A DNA stretch of 64,000 bases, from contig NZ_ATDP01000090.1 in the NCBI RefSeq assembly GCF_000445105.1, positions 2,501-66,500 on the forward strand, in the 5' to 3' direction. Below the pieces are notes generated by a model. It did no database searches. It had not been told where the DNA came from and worked only from the letters and a program-made list of their open reading frames with translations. Below, piece by piece: positions 1 to 11,725 of the stretch (positions within the stretch are counted from its first letter, which is position 1; the number at the start of each line of letters is the position of its first letter). The translations under genes were made by a program, and so were the position numbers. This DNA is from Sphingobium lactosutens DS20 (lineage in GTDB: Bacteria; Pseudomonadota; Alphaproteobacteria; Sphingomonadales; Sphingomonadaceae).

Positions 1-2385
<2,385 letters not shown>

Positions 2386-2538
2386 GAAACGGTTCACACG
2401 AACCGTAGAGCCCCACCATCAACGACAGTCCTGATACACTGTCCTTGCCATGGTGGTCAGAAACATAAGCCAGATACAAGATTACCCACATGCACGGGCA
2501 TCGATTAAACCCAAATCCAAACAGCGCCAGCTCCATTG

Positions 2539-2653
2539 CTTGGTGACCATAGCGTCAGTGACCCACCCGATCCCATCCCGAACTCGGCCGTGAAACCTGA
2601 CTGCGCCGATGGTACTGTGGCTCAAGCCCCGGAAGAGTAGGGCGTCGCCAGGC
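2539..2653 (+). rRNA. 5S ribosomal RNA
   Basis: About 115 nt with the conserved loop block CCCGATCCCATCCCGAACTCGG and the closing AGAGTAGGGCGTCGCCAGGC. It follows the 23S gene after a spacer of about 150 nt, as expected of an rrn operon. Ends are judged by pairing of the terminal stem (CTTGGTGACC near the start with the GTCGCCAGG end). Confidence 0.93.
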
Positions 2654-2795
2654 ATTGAAGCTCGCGCTTACGGATAAAACCCATTCACTTTGTGTGTTGG
2701 CCTCAGGCGCCGGCGGCCATATCCCCGGCCTTGGCCTTAGCGCCAATAAGGCGGAGACGCCGTCTCCGGTTCCTGTCCAACAAACCCTATGGTGA

Positions 2796-2872
<77 letters not shown>

Positions 2873-2890
2873 ATATCAATCACAACGATA

Positions 2891-2919
2891 GCCGCCAACG
2901 CCCACCGCTTGCGGCTTTC
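2891..2919 (+). terminator. possible weak terminator of the rRNA operon
   Basis: A GCCGC...GCGGC hairpin followed by TTTCC lies 18 nt after tRNA-fMet. The stem is only five pairs and the T run is short, so this is tentative. Confidence 0.3.
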
Positions 2920-2992
2920 CTGCGTCTACGGCCCGCGACTGTCGCCCATGAGCGACGCGCCACGCGCAGCGGCCGCTCCTGCTGCGGTTGCG

Positions 2993-3280
2993 TCAGGCTT
3001 CGCCAGGCGCCCGCGCCTTGATCGCCAGGGCATGCACCTTGTCACGCAGCAAGTCGGCCAGCGCCGCGTTCACCATGCGCTGGCGCGCCACCCGGCTCTG
3101 GCCTGTGAAGCGATCCGCTACGATCTCCACCGTGAAATGGCTTTCGCCTGAGCCGTCGTGGCCGGCATGGCCGCGATGCTTCTCGCTATCGTCAATCACG
3201 GCGAGTTGAACGGGTGACAGGGCGGCGCGCAGCCGCGCGTCGATTTCGGTGGCGATCGGGCCTTTGAGGTCTGTGGTCAT
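2993..3280 (-). CDS. bolA: BolA family protein
   Basis: This 95-residue protein has the BolA/IbaG fold signature: an N-terminal helix (IEARL-type, here IDARLRAAL), a SEKHRGHAGH-type block, and a C-terminal region with ESHFTVEIVADRF and QRMVNAAL. BolA proteins bind monothiol glutaredoxins and [2Fe-2S] clusters and act in iron homeostasis and cell-envelope stress. I chose the ATG at 3280 because GGGAG sits just upstream; the open frame runs further to 3478 but that extension lacks BolA homology and overlaps the neighbouring divergent gene. It diverges from the J-domain gene with a 45-nt gap, a pairing frequently seen in alphaproteobacteria. Confidence 0.9.
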   Translation of the reverse strand: MTTDLKGPIATEIDARLRAALSPVQLAVIDDSEKHRGHAGHDGSGESHFTVEIVADRFTGQSRVARQRMVNAALADLLRDKVHALAIKARAPGEA

Positions 3281-3325
3281 GCTCCCTATATAGGTCGCTT
3301 TGTCAGTCATGCCATCAGGACCGTC

Positions 3326-3943
3326 TTGAGTAGCGAGCCCTTTTCCAGTCGTCGTTTCAATCGATTTCATGGCCGCGTGGAAAGCGGCCGTCCCTGCGCC
3401 GTGGAAGGCTGCGCCGAACCGGGCGAATTTCGCGCACCTGCGCCGGAAGGGCAGCGTTCGGGTCATGATGGACCGCAATGGCGGTGGCTATGCCTGGATC
3501 ATGTCCGCGCCTTCAACCAAGGCTATAATTTCTTCAGCGGAATGAGCGCGGAGGAAATTGCCGCTGCCCAGCGACCCTATGCCGGGTGGGAGCGGGAAAC
3601 GCGCGCCTTTTCCAGCAACGCGACCAGTCCACCGCCGCGCTGGGCCGATTTTGCCGATCCGCTCGATGCCATCGGCGCGCGGTTCAAGGAACGCGTCGCC
3701 AAGGCGCGGGCCGACAGCCAGATGCGGCAGGACGGGCAATTTCTGTCGCAAGAGGACCGGCGGCAAATGGCGGTGATGGACCTGCCCATCGATGCCGACC
3801 GCAAGGCGTTGCGCACGCGCTATACCGAACTGCTGCGCCGCTATCACCCCGATCATAATGGCGGCGACCGCAGCCATGAGAGTGCCTTGCAAGCGGTGAT
3901 CGCTGCCTATGGCCATTTGCGCAAGGCAACGGTGTTCAGCTGA
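3326..3943 (+). CDS. J domain-containing protein (DnaJ-like)
   Basis: The protein has 205 residues and carries a C-terminal J domain, with the diagnostic HPD in RRYHPDHNGGD near residue 172. The N-terminal part has CAVEGC, CLDH and FNQGYNFFSGM, suggesting a small metal-binding or structural module. J proteins stimulate Hsp70 ATPases, and the next gene encodes an Hsp70-type ATPase, so the two may be partners (inference). The start is probably TTG at 3326 with AGGA six bases upstream; no in-frame ATG lies close by. The gene is followed on the same strand by the Hsp70-like gene after about 60 nt. Confidence 0.85.
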   Translation: MSSEPFSSRRFNRFHGRVESGRPCAVEGCAEPGEFRAPAPEGQRSGHDGPQWRWLCLDHVRAFNQGYNFFSGMSAEEIAAAQRPYAGWERETRAFSSNATSPPPRWADFADPLDAIGARFKERVAKARADSQMRQDGQFLSQEDRRQMAVMDLPIDADRKALRTRYTELLRRYHPDHNGGDRSHESALQAVIAAYGHLRKATVFS

Positions 3944-4002
3944 GGCTTGCGTGGCGGCGGGGCCGCTGCCATAGCCCCCGACCCTTTCTATCATGGCGGA
4001 GT

Positions 4003-5301
4003 ATGATGATGCAGCAGGTGCCGCGCGCGCTGGGCCTGGATTTCGGCACGACCAACAGTGTCGTCGCGCTGGCCGCACAGGGAGAGTCGCACCTGGTAAA
4101 CTTTGCCGGCGCGCGCGCGACGGGCGCGGTATTCCGATCCGCGCTCTGCTTCTGGCATGATGAGGACGCGAAGGGCGGTCTGGCGCATGAAGCCGGGCCA
4201 TGGGCGATCGCGGAATATATGGATTATCCCGAGGACAGCCGCTTCCTGCAATCCTTCAAGTCGGTCGCGGCCAGCCCGATTTTCGAGAGCGCGAGCGTGT
4301 TTGAAAAACGCTTCCGGTTCGAGGAACTGGGCCAGATGTTCCTGGCGCGCATGATCGCCCATGCCGGCGGCACGATCGATGCCCGGCCCGATCGGATCAT
4401 CGTTGGTCGACCGGTGGAATATGCCGGATCGCGGCCCGATGAAGCGCTGGCCCGGCGGCGCTATGATGCGATGTTCGCGGGGTTCGGCAGCGAAATATAT
4501 TATGTGCATGAGCCGCTGGGCGCAGCGTTCAGCTATGCCAGCCGCCTCGATCGCGCGGCAACGATATTGGTGGCGGACTTTGGCGGCGGCACAAGCGACT
4601 TTTCGATCGTCCGGGTGGAGGCGCCGGGCGCAGAGCGGCGCGCGACGCCGTTGGGATCGACCGGCATCGGCATTGCCGGCGACCGGTTCGATTACCGCAT
4701 CCTCGATCATCTGGTGCTGCCGATGCTGGGCAAGGGCGGGGGCTATCGCAGTTTCGGCAAGACGCTGGAGATACCGCGCAGCTATTTCGCGGATTTCGCC
4801 GACTGGTCGCGGCTGGCGCTGATGCGCAATCGGCGCACCATGGAGGAACTCGCACGGTTGCAAAAGGCGGCAGACGATCCGGTGGCGATCGGGCGGATGA
4901 TGACGGTGATCGAGAAGGAGCTGGGCTATCCGCTCTATGATGCGGTCGGCGCCCTCAAACGTGCCCTGTCCTCGCAGGAGACAGCCACATTCCGCTTTTC
5001 CGGCGGCGGGCTGGAGATTGAGGAACAGGTGTCGCGTGCGCAGTTCGAGACATGGATCGCCCCCGATATTAAGCGGATCGAGGCGATGGTGGACGCGGCG
5101 CTGAAGAAGGCTAATGTCGCGCCGGACGCCATCGACCGCGTGTTCCTGACCGGCGGATCGTCGCTGATCCCGGCGATCCGCCGCATCTTTGCCACGCGGT
5201 TTGGCGAGGCGCGGCTGGCGACCGGCGGGGAACTGACATCGATCGCCCATGGTTTGGCCTTGATCGGGGAGGAAGCCAATTTGGCCCAATGGGCTGCTTG
5301 A
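4003..5301 (+). CDS. Hsp70 family protein, ATPase-domain-only (YegD-like)
   Basis: The 432-residue protein has the actin/Hsp70 nucleotide-binding fold: phosphate-1 loop LGLDFGTTNS near residue 10, phosphate-2 loop VADFGGGTSDFS near residue 190, and adenosine motif VFLTGGSSLIP near residue 383. It stops there, so the canonical peptide-binding domain and lid of DnaK are absent, as in Escherichia coli YegD. Its substrate and role are not known to me. GCGGAG precedes the first of three tandem ATG codons. It sits between a J-domain gene and cobS, so it may work with that J protein or the CobS/CobT pair; this is inference from position only. Confidence 0.88.
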   Translation: MMMQQVPRALGLDFGTTNSVVALAAQGESHLVNFAGARATGAVFRSALCFWHDEDAKGGLAHEAGPWAIAEYMDYPEDSRFLQSFKSVAASPIFESASVFEKRFRFEELGQMFLARMIAHAGGTIDARPDRIIVGRPVEYAGSRPDEALARRRYDAMFAGFGSEIYYVHEPLGAAFSYASRLDRAATILVADFGGGTSDFSIVRVEAPGAERRATPLGSTGIGIAGDRFDYRILDHLVLPMLGKGGGYRSFGKTLEIPRSYFADFADWSRLALMRNRRTMEELARLQKAADDPVAIGRMMTVIEKELGYPLYDAVGALKRALSSQETATFRFSGGGLEIEEQVSRAQFETWIAPDIKRIEAMVDAALKKANVAPDAIDRVFLTGGSSLIPAIRRIFATRFGEARLATGGELTSIAHGLALIGEEANLAQWAA

Positions 5302-5388
5302 TCGGCGGCGGCCGAGGCCCCACTCTATCGACATGCCCTTTGCCTATGGGTTAGGGCGGACGTGACTCGCAGAAAGATGATGTGCCCG

Positions 5389-6396
5389 ATGACCGACATT
5401 TCCAACGTCCAGCCCGACACGCGATCCGAAACGCTGATGGAAGCGCCTGACCGCGAAGTGGATGCACGCGAGATATTCGGCATCGACGTCGACATGAAAA
5501 TCCCGGCGTTCAGTCAGGCGGACGAACGCGTGCCGGACCTGGACCCGGCCTATGTGTTCGATCCCGACACCACGCTCGCGATCCTGGCGGGCTTTGCCTA
5601 TAATCGGCGCGTCATGGTGCAGGGCTATCATGGCACCGGCAAGTCGAGCCATATCGAGCAGGTCGCCGCGCGCCTGAAATGGCCGTGCATCCGCATCAAC
5701 CTCGACGCGCATATCAGCCGCATCGACCTGGTCGGGCGCGACGCCATCGTGCTCAAGGACGGGCAGCAGGTGACGGAATTTCGCGAAGGGCTGCTTCCCT
5801 GGTCTTTGCAGCGTCCGGTTGCTTTGGTATTCGACGAATATGATGCGGGCCGGCCCGACGTCATGTTCGTGATCCAGCGCGTGCTGGAAACCGACGGCAA
5901 GATGACCCTGCTGGACCAGAATCGCGTGATCCGGCCCAACCCGCATTTCCGCCTGTTCGCGACCGCTAATACGGTCGGCCTGGGCGATACGACGGGCCTC
6001 TATCACGGCACGCAACAGATCAATCAGGGTCAGATGGACCGCTGGAACCTGGTGGTGGCGTTGAACTATCTGCCCGCCGCGACCGAAGCGCAGGTGGTGC
6101 TGGCCAAGTCGGGCGAATATGATCATGAAGGCGGCCGCAAGGAAGTGGAGGCGATGATCAAGGTCGCCGAACTGACGCGGCAGGGCTTCATCAACGGCGA
6201 TATCTCGACCGTCATGTCGCCGCGCACCGTCATCAGCTGGGCGCAGAATGCGCTGATCTTCAAGAATGTCGGCTTCGCCTTCCGCCTGTCCTTCCTCAAC
6301 AAGTGCGACGAGGCGGAACGAGCGCTGGTCGCCGAATATTATCAGCGCGTGTTCGGCAAGGACCTGCCGGAAAGCGTCGCGAGCCGGGCGAACTGA
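5389..6396 (+). CDS. cobS: AAA+ ATPase, CobS-type cobaltochelatase subunit
   Basis: The 335-residue protein matches CobS: a Walker A motif [10 protein letters not shown] near residue 78, a Walker [11 protein letters not shown], and sensor motif [11 protein letters not shown]. In aerobic B12 synthesis CobS and CobT form a ring complex that drives CobN to insert cobalt into hydrogenobyrinic acid diamide. No cobN is seen here, although cobT lies two genes downstream. I chose the ATG at 5389; the frame could also begin with GTG at 5362, nine codons earlier and preceded by GGGCGGA. Many alphaproteobacteria keep cobS/cobT in this bolA/J-protein neighbourhood, so a broader role is possible. Confidence 0.9.
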   Translation: MTDISNVQPDTRSETLMEAPDREVDAREIFGIDVDMKIPAFSQADERVPDLDPAYVFDPDTTLAILAGFAYNRRVMVQGYHGTGKSSHIEQVAARLKWPCIRINLDAHISRIDLVGRDAIVLKDGQQVTEFREGLLPWSLQRPVALVFDEYDAGRPDVMFVIQRVLETDGKMTLLDQNRVIRPNPHFRLFATANTVGLGDTTGLYHGTQQINQGQMDRWNLVVALNYLPAATEAQVVLAKSGEYDHEGGRKEVEAMIKVAELTRQGFINGDISTVMSPRTVISWAQNALIFKNVGFAFRLSFLNKCDEAERALVAEYYQRVFGKDLPESVASRAN

Positions 6397-6435
6397 TCCT
6401 TCGCCCCGGCCCTCATGGGATCGGGAGAGCATGGC

Positions 6436-6858
6436 ATGATCGTCGTCGAGAGAATCGATCCCCAGGGCGGGACCGCGCACCGGATTCACATTCGCGGGCA
6501 TGAGATCGTCGCGGATATGTCCGCGCCCGATGGCCATGATGCCGGGCCGGACCCGCACGACCTCTATGATGCGGCGCTGGGCGCATGCAAGGCGATGACG
6601 ATGCTCTGGTATGCGCAGCGTAACGACATTCCGGTGGAGGATATCCATGTCGGGGTGGTGCGCGACAATAGCCAGGAACGCCAAGGCGTCTACAAGCTGA
6701 CGACGCGCATAGCCGTTACCGGGCCGATGAGCGACGAGCAGCATGACAGGCTGATCGCGGTCGCTGCCAAATGCCCGCTGCACAAGCTGATGGCGGAGGT
6801 GGAAACGCAGATTGAGACGATCGCCGTGCCGCGGGTCGGTGATCCGGAGGGCGCGTGA
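6436..6858 (+). CDS. OsmC family protein (putative peroxidase)
   Basis: This 140-residue protein has the OsmC/Ohr layout with the two conserved redox cysteines in GACKAMT and AAKCPLHK. OsmC proteins reduce organic or inorganic hydroperoxides, cycling through a disulfide between these cysteines. The start at 6436 is preferred since GGGAGAG lies six bases upstream; an in-frame ATG at 6415 would add seven residues. Its TGA overlaps the GTG of the following phosphatase, so the two are translationally coupled. It lies inside the cobS-cobT transcription unit. Whether it is an Ohr or OsmC subgroup member cannot be told from the sequence alone. Confidence 0.85.
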   Translation: MIVVERIDPQGGTAHRIHIRGHEIVADMSAPDGHDAGPDPHDLYDAALGACKAMTMLWYAQRNDIPVEDIHVGVVRDNSQERQGVYKLTTRIAVTGPMSDEQHDRLIAVAAKCPLHKLMAEVETQIETIAVPRVGDPEGA

Positions 6859-7631
6859 CCGCTGCGGCTGCCCTGACCGCGCTGCCGCTGGCCAGCGCCT
6901 TTAACCTGCGGGATTTTGGCGGTCATCGCACGCGCGACGGGCGACAGGTGCGCACCGGCATGCTGTATCGGTCCGGCACGATGGCGCTGCTGACCGACGC
7001 GGACGCCGATACGCTGCGCGCGCTTGGCATCCAGGCCATTTGCGATTTTCGTCGGCCGAGCGAGCGGGTGGAGGAACCCACAAGCTGGCACGGAGACGAG
7101 GTCGATTATTTTTGCCGCGATTATAGCGAGCATAGCGGCGTGCTGAGCGAAATATTGCGGTCCGACAGGGCGACGCCCGCCGACATGCATGACGCGATGG
7201 TGCGGGTCTATTGCGCGATTGCGACCGACCATGCAGACGCCTATCGCGCGATGTTCGGGCAAATGCTGTCTGGCCGCCTGCCTATCCTCATCAATTGCGC
7301 GGCGGGCAAGGACCGGACGGGCGTGGGCGCTGTGCTGATCCTGTGGACGCTGGGCGTGCCGCGTGAGGCGATCGTGACCGATTATCTGGCGACCAACGAC
7401 CATGCCGACTGGACATGGCGGCTGGCGCAAACAGAGTCGCGATTGACCCGTGCGCTGCGCGAGCGGGCCGACGTCGTGGCACCGATATTGCGGGCGGATG
7501 CCGCCTATCTCGAGGCGCTGTTCGATACGCTGGATCACCAGCATGGCGGGATCGACGTCTATCTGGCGCAGGTGCTGGGCGTCGATGCCGACGCTCGCGC
7601 TGTGTTGCAGGACGCGTTGCTGACATCATGA
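6855..7631 (+). CDS. tyrosine-protein phosphatase (DSP/PTP-like, lipid-phosphatase type)
   Basis: The 258-residue protein carries the cysteine phosphatase loop CAAGKDRTG (C-x5-R with a lysine and aspartate) near residue 150 and the N-terminal NLRDFGGH motif typical of the bacterial tyrosine phosphatase family Pfam Y_phosphatase3. Members dephosphorylate phosphotyrosine or phosphoinositides. It starts with GTG overlapping the OsmC stop, and its TGA overlaps the ATG of cobT, so three genes are coupled. The substrate is unknown. No signal peptide is visible, suggesting cytoplasmic action. Confidence 0.88.
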   Translation: MTAAAALTALPLASAFNLRDFGGHRTRDGRQVRTGMLYRSGTMALLTDADADTLRALGIQAICDFRRPSERVEEPTSWHGDEVDYFCRDYSEHSGVLSEILRSDRATPADMHDAMVRVYCAIATDHADAYRAMFGQMLSGRLPILINCAAGKDRTGVGAVLILWTLGVPREAIVTDYLATNDHADWTWRLAQTESRLTRALRERADVVAPILRADAAYLEALFDTLDHQHGGIDVYLAQVLGVDADARAVLQDALLTS

Positions 7632-9454
7632 CCGAACGGTCCCCACTCGACGCCTTCAAGGATGTGTTGTCGGGCGTGGCCCGGTCGATCGCGCGCGACC
7701 TGGAGGTCGAGGTCGGCTTTACCGCCGATACGCCCCACGCGGTTGGCAAGGCGATCAAGGTGCCGACGCCCGCGCGCGCCCTGCCCGCCGATCAGGTGGC
7801 GCTGGCACGGGGGTTTGCCGACGCGTCGGCGCTCAAGCTGCGCTATCATGACGCGAAGGTGCATGCGTCCTCCGCGCCCGGCGAAACGGTGGCGCGGGCG
7901 GTGTTCGATGCCGTCGAACAGGCGCGAGTCGAGGCGATCGGGTCGCGATCCATGGCGGGGGTGCGCGCCAATTTGAACGAGGCGCTTACGCTGCGACTGA
8001 AGTCGGACGCGATCCGCCGGGCGCGCTCGGCCGACGAGGTGCCGCTGTCGACCGCGCTGGCGCTCAAAGTGCGCGAACGGCTGACCGGACAGGCGATCCC
8101 CAAGGATGCCGCGCCCGGTGTCGCCATGGTCGACCAGTGGATCGAGGACAAGGCGGGGGCGGACCTTGATTCGCTGATGCTGGCGATCGACGACCAGCGC
8201 GCTTTCCAGTCGCTGACGACCGCGATGCTGGAGCATCTGCAACTGATCGACGCCGATGTGCCGCCCGATACCGAAGAACCGGAATCGGACGAGGATGGCG
8301 AGGATCAGGAGGACGAGCAGGAAGAAGGCGAATCCGGCGAGGAGGAGTCGGGCGACAGCGACATGAACGCCGAAGCGCGCGCCGAGGATCAGGGCGGCGA
8401 GAGCGAGGAGGGCGAGAGCGACTATAGCGACGATTTCGACGCCGACAGCGACGAAGGGGCCGACGATATGGGTGAAGAGGGCATGATGCCCGTGCGCCCG
8501 AATCGACCCATGTCCGACATGCCGCCGGGGTTCGACTATCAGGCCTATACGACCAAATTCGATGAGGTCGTCGCGCCCGAAGATTTGTGTGACGATGATG
8601 AACTGGGCCGCTTGCGCGGTTTTCTGGATCAGCAACTGGTGAGTTTGCAGGGCGCGGTGACGAAGCTCGCCAACCGGTTGCAGCGCCGGTTAATGGCGCA
8701 GCAATCGCGTAGCTGGGATTTCGATCAGGAGGAAGGGCTGCTGGACGCGGCGCGGCTGGCGCGGATCGTGATCGATCCGACCCGGTCGCTATCCTACAAG
8801 ATCGAGCGCGACATGGAGTTTCGCGACACGGTCGTCACGCTGCTGATAGACAATTCTGGGTCGATGCGCGGGCGGCCGATCAGCATTGCCGCGATCAGCG
8901 CCGACATCATGGCCCGCACGCTGGAGCGGTGCGGCGTCAAGACCGAGATATTGGGTTTCACCACCCGTGCCTGGAAGGGCGGTCAGGCGCGCGAGGACTG
9001 GCTGGCCGCCGGTCGGCCGCCAATGCCGGGTCGGTTGAACGACCTGCGCCACATCGTCTACAAGAAGGCGGACGATCCCTGGCGGCGGGCGCGCAAGAAT
9101 CTGGGCCTGATGATGCGCGAAGGGCTGCTGAAGGAAAATATCGACGGCGAGGCGCTGCTGTGGGCGCACGGCCGCTTGATCGCGCGGCCCGAGGAACGGC
9201 GCATTCTGATGGTGATTTCCGATGGCGCGCCGGTCGACGACAGCACCCTGTCGGTCAACAGCGGCACCTATCTGGAGCGGCATTTGCGGCAGGTGATCGA
9301 CTGGATCGAGAACCGGTCGCCGGTGCAACTGGTGGCGATCGGCATCGGCCATGACGTTACCCGCTATTATCGCCGCGCCGTCACCATCATGGACGCCGAA
9401 CAATTGGGCGGGACGATGGTGGAACAACTCGCTGGGCTGTTCGACGAGGATTGA
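7628..9454 (+). CDS. cobT: VWA-domain cobaltochelatase subunit CobT
   Basis: This 608-residue protein has the CobT architecture: an N-terminal helical part, a long acidic tract rich in Glu/Asp at about residues 214-286, and a C-terminal von Willebrand A domain with the MIDAS motif DNSGSM near residue 408 and DGAPVDD nearer the end. With CobS it forms the chelatase motor of aerobic cobalamin synthesis. The ATG at 7628 overlaps the phosphatase stop as ATGA; the frame is open further upstream, but that part lies inside the phosphatase gene and has no family similarity. CobN is not encoded in this window. Confidence 0.92.
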   Translation: MTERSPLDAFKDVLSGVARSIARDLEVEVGFTADTPHAVGKAIKVPTPARALPADQVALARGFADASALKLRYHDAKVHASSAPGETVARAVFDAVEQARVEAIGSRSMAGVRANLNEALTLRLKSDAIRRARSADEVPLSTALALKVRERLTGQAIPKDAAPGVAMVDQWIEDKAGADLDSLMLAIDDQRAFQSLTTAMLEHLQLIDADVPPDTEEPESDEDGEDQEDEQEEGESGEEESGDSDMNAEARAEDQGGESEEGESDYSDDFDADSDEGADDMGEEGMMPVRPNRPMSDMPPGFDYQAYTTKFDEVVAPEDLCDDDELGRLRGFLDQQLVSLQGAVTKLANRLQRRLMAQQSRSWDFDQEEGLLDAARLARIVIDPTRSLSYKIERDMEFRDTVVTLLIDNSGSMRGRPISIAAISADIMARTLERCGVKTEILGFTTRAWKGGQAREDWLAAGRPPMPGRLNDLRHIVYKKADDPWRRARKNLGLMMREGLLKENIDGEALLWAHGRLIARPEERRILMVISDGAPVDDSTLSVNSGTYLERHLRQVIDWIENRSPVQLVAIGIGHDVTRYYRRAVTIMDAEQLGGTMVEQLAGLFDED

Positions 9455-9508
9455 GCAGCCATTTGCGGGCTGTCCTTCCAGTCTGACCTATAACTATTGG
9501 AGAGGCCG

Positions 9509-9979
9509 ATGAGTGTCGCCTTCCGTCGTGAGAGCGACGATGAACATAAGGAACCCACGTTCGAAATCCCGATTCCGCCCGGTCCCAACTGGGTCACGGC
9601 GCGCGGAATGCGGCTGACGCGGGAAAAGGTCGCGGAACTGGAAGCCGTGGACAGCGGGTCGATGGACGAGGAGGCGGCCAAGAAGCACAAGCGGGAATTG
9701 CGCTACTGGCGCACCCGGCTGGCGACGGCCCAGCAGCAACCTGTGCCCGATGGTGAGGCCGTCGCCTTCGGATCGACCGTGACCTATCGCCAGAACGGGC
9801 AGGACAAAAGCGTCATCCTTGTCGGCGATGACGAGGCCGATCCCCATGACGGGCGGATCAGCTTCTCATCCCCGGTCGCGCGCGCGATGATGGACGCGGA
9901 AGTCGGCGAGAAGGTCGATTTCGCGGGCAAGGCGGAGGCGATCGAGATTATCGGTATCACGGTTGTTGAAGAGGCGTGA
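9509..9979 (+). CDS. GreA/GreB family elongation-factor-like protein
   Basis: The 156-residue protein resembles the C-terminal FKBP-like half of GreA/GreB: VAFGSTVTYRQNG, then VGDDEADPHDGRISFSSPVARAMM and a closing GEKVDF. The N-terminal part (about 60 residues, LTREKVAELEAV) looks like a shortened coiled-coil arm, with KKHKRELRYWRTRL in place of the usual basic helices. Gre factors bind RNA polymerase and trigger cleavage of backtracked transcripts. The start at 9509 follows GGAGAGG. It may be cotranscribed with cobT (54-nt gap) and ends before a strong terminator. Confidence 0.75.
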   Translation: MSVAFRRESDDEHKEPTFEIPIPPGPNWVTARGMRLTREKVAELEAVDSGSMDEEAAKKHKRELRYWRTRLATAQQQPVPDGEAVAFGSTVTYRQNGQDKSVILVGDDEADPHDGRISFSSPVARAMMDAEVGEKVDFAGKAEAIEIIGITVVEEA

Positions 9980-9999
9980 TCCGCCAGTCGCCATTATGA

Positions 10000-10036
10000 A
10001 AAAAGGCCCGCCGGATGGATTCGGCGGGCCTTTTTA
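10000..10036. terminator. bidirectional intrinsic terminator between the gre-like gene and dps
   Basis: AAAAAGGCCCGCCG, an 8-nt loop, and CGGCGGGCCTTTTT form a long GC stem with A and T runs on both sides, so it can stop the gre-like gene on the plus strand and dps on the minus strand. Confidence 0.9.
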
Positions 10037-10054
10037 TGATGAGGGGCAGGGGCG

Positions 10055-10546
10055 TTATGCGCCACGTGCGGCTTCGAACAGGAACCAGGCGCGCTCTTCG
10101 GCCTGATCGGTCCAATCATCGACAATGCCTTCGGTCGCGTTGTCGCCGGCTTGGGTCGCGGCCTCCTTCACTGCGCGGAAGCTTTCGACCAGCGCGAGAT
10201 TGTCGTCGCGCAATTCCTTGAGCATGTCGGACGCATTGACAAAATCGGCGTCATTGTCCTTCACCGTCTGGTGGCGGGCGATGTCGCCGATCGAGCGCAG
10301 CGTCGTGTTGCCGGTCTTGCGCACGCGCTCGGCAATCGCGTCGGTGGTGCCCAGAATTTGGGCGGCCTGCTCATCGAACATCAGATGATAGTCGCGGAAA
10401 TGGGGGCCGGACACATGCCAGTGGAAATTCTTGGTCTTGAGATACAGGGCATAGCTGTCGGCCAGCGCGGCGTTCAGCGCCTGCGCCACGGACTTGGTTT
10501 CATTGCTTTTAAGGTCGGTCGGGGTCTTGAGATCGGCAGCGGTCAT
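10055..10546 (-). CDS. dps: Dps family DNA-binding ferritin-like protein
   Basis: The 163-residue protein has the Dps/ferritin helices and the dinuclear ferroxidase signature NFHWHVSGPHFRDYHLMFDEQ, with the iron-ligating His, Asp and Glu in order. Dps oxidises iron with hydrogen peroxide, stores it in a 12-mer shell, and protects DNA. The start at 10546 follows CAGGAGG, a strong ribosome site. The first 25 residues contain lysines (LKTPTDLKSNETK), the kind of flexible tail that can contact DNA. It ends at the two-way terminator. Confidence 0.93.
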   Translation of the reverse strand: MTAADLKTPTDLKSNETKSVAQALNAALADSYALYLKTKNFHWHVSGPHFRDYHLMFDEQAAQILGTTDAIAERVRKTGNTTLRSIGDIARHQTVKDNDADFVNASDMLKELRDDNLALVESFRAVKEAATQAGDNATEGIVDDWTDQAEERAWFLFEAARGA

Positions 10547-10644
10547 GCGAAATCCTCCTGTTGAGAATTGGTTTCGCACATATAATGATCCTGCCCGCAC
10601 TTGGTGCCATTTTTTCTGGCGATCAGCCTGAACGATATTGTCGA

Positions 10645-11211
10645 TCAGAGCAGGCCGGTCGCCGTCAGCGCCAGTCCCGCGCCGATCAGCAGCAACAGGC
10701 CGCCGCCGGACATGCGAATGGCGCGCACCGGGACCATGGTCAGCAATTGCGCGCGCAGCAGCACGACCGGCACCAGCGCGACGATGACGCCGATTGCGCC
10801 GCCAATCCCCGCCAGCCATGGTTCGGCGGTGCGGGTGGCGATGCCCAGGATCAGGAATTGCGGGCCGTCGCCGAACCCCAGGATGAACAGGCCAAGCGCG
10901 GTGGTCAGGAACGGCCCGGTCGGCCAGCCATCCAATGTGTCGGGTGGCGACACGCGCCAGAGCAGCCCGACGCCCAGGAACAGCGCGGCAAGTGCCAGGA
11001 ACAGCAGCCGGGCGTCGACCCCCAGCATCGGGCCGATCCACGCGCCGGCAGTGGCGGAAATGGCGGCATTGGCGATGGCGGCGGCGACGATGCCGGCGAT
11101 CACCGCGCCATTGCGGTTATAGCGGGCGGCGAGCGCGAGCACGAGCAACTGGCTCTTGTCGCCGATTTCCCCCAGCAGGCAGCCGAGCAGGGCAGTCAGG
11201 AGGGCGTCCAT
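10645..11211 (-). CDS. TMEM165/GDT1 family membrane transporter (UPF0016)
   Basis: The 188-residue protein has about six hydrophobic segments in two homologous halves. The first half carries the family motif GEIGDKSQ near residue 15; the second half has LGFGDGPQ near residue 113 in place of the usual E-x-G-D-K/R-S/T. Family members export manganese or calcium. It starts at the ATG at 11211 and follows the next-listed gene by 10 nt, so the two form an operon. The changed second motif could mean altered ion selectivity; see findings. Confidence 0.8.
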   Translation of the reverse strand: MDALLTALLGCLLGEIGDKSQLLVLALAARYNRNGAVIAGIVAAAIANAAISATAGAWIGPMLGVDARLLFLALAALFLGVGLLWRVSPPDTLDGWPTGPFLTTALGLFILGFGDGPQFLILGIATRTAEPWLAGIGGAIGVIVALVPVVLLRAQLLTMVPVRAIRMSGGGLLLLIGAGLALTATGLL

Positions 11212-11221
11212 GGCGTGCGCG

Positions 11222-11542
11222 TCAGGCGCGCAGGGGCGCGAGGGCGGAGCCGAGGGGGGCGGGCATGATTGACGGCAAGGCATGCGCGCCGATGGCGTCG
11301 CGCATCCGGTCGAGATAGGAAAGGACGACAGGGCCAAGGCCGTGGAGCGACAGCGCGCTTTCCAGCGTGCTCGCGAGACCTTCGACCTCATCGAGGTGAA
11401 AGGCGCGGGCGATATGGCGGATCTGGTCGACTTCGTCGTGCAGACGCAGCGCCGACACATGACCACGTTCGCCCGCCAGGCTGTCGACGCGGCGCATGAG
11501 GTCCGCCTGGATCGCCATCATCGGGTCATGCCGCATCATCAT
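11222..11542 (-). CDS. hypothetical protein (small, helical)
   Basis: I do not recognise this 106-residue protein. It looks mostly helical and starts after a good GGGAGAA site at 11542. It contains a motif-like HLDEVEGLASTLESAL but no known domain that I can name. Codon use matches its neighbours and it lies 10 nt upstream of the TMEM165-type transporter, so it belongs to the same transcript. Confidence 0.7.
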   Translation of the reverse strand: MMMRHDPMMAIQADLMRRVDSLAGERGHVSALRLHDEVDQIRHIARAFHLDEVEGLASTLESALSLHGLGPVVLSYLDRMRDAIGAHALPSIMPAPLGSALAPLRA

Positions 11543-11624
11543 TTCTCCCGTCCCTGTAAGGCTGGCAGTCTAGCGGCATGACCGTTAAAGCCGCGTAAAG
11601 CCTTCGGCGTCACAGGCCGCGGCC

Positions 11625-11699
11625 TTGACAGCGGGCCGAATCTGGCCCATGGGCGACCGCTGAAACGGGGCGGTCCGAGCGGGCCGCTTTTCTTTTTAC
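11625..11699 (+). promoter_or_regulatory. rpmG leader: candidate -35 box and terminator/anti-terminator hairpins
   Basis: TTGACA at 11625-11630 could be a -35 box, although no good -10 is visible. Downstream, GCGGTCC (11670-11676) and GGGCCGC (11681-11687) form a stem with a GAGC loop, followed by TTTTCTTTTT, a terminator shape, 28 nt before the rpmG ATG. GACCGC at 11655-11660 can pair instead with GCGGTC at 11670-11675, which would break that stem. No plus-strand gene lies upstream after the gre-like gene, so this could be an attenuator or end a short RNA. Confidence 0.5.
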
Positions 11700-11725
11700 G
11701 CATTTTACGACCAGGGAATAGGGCC

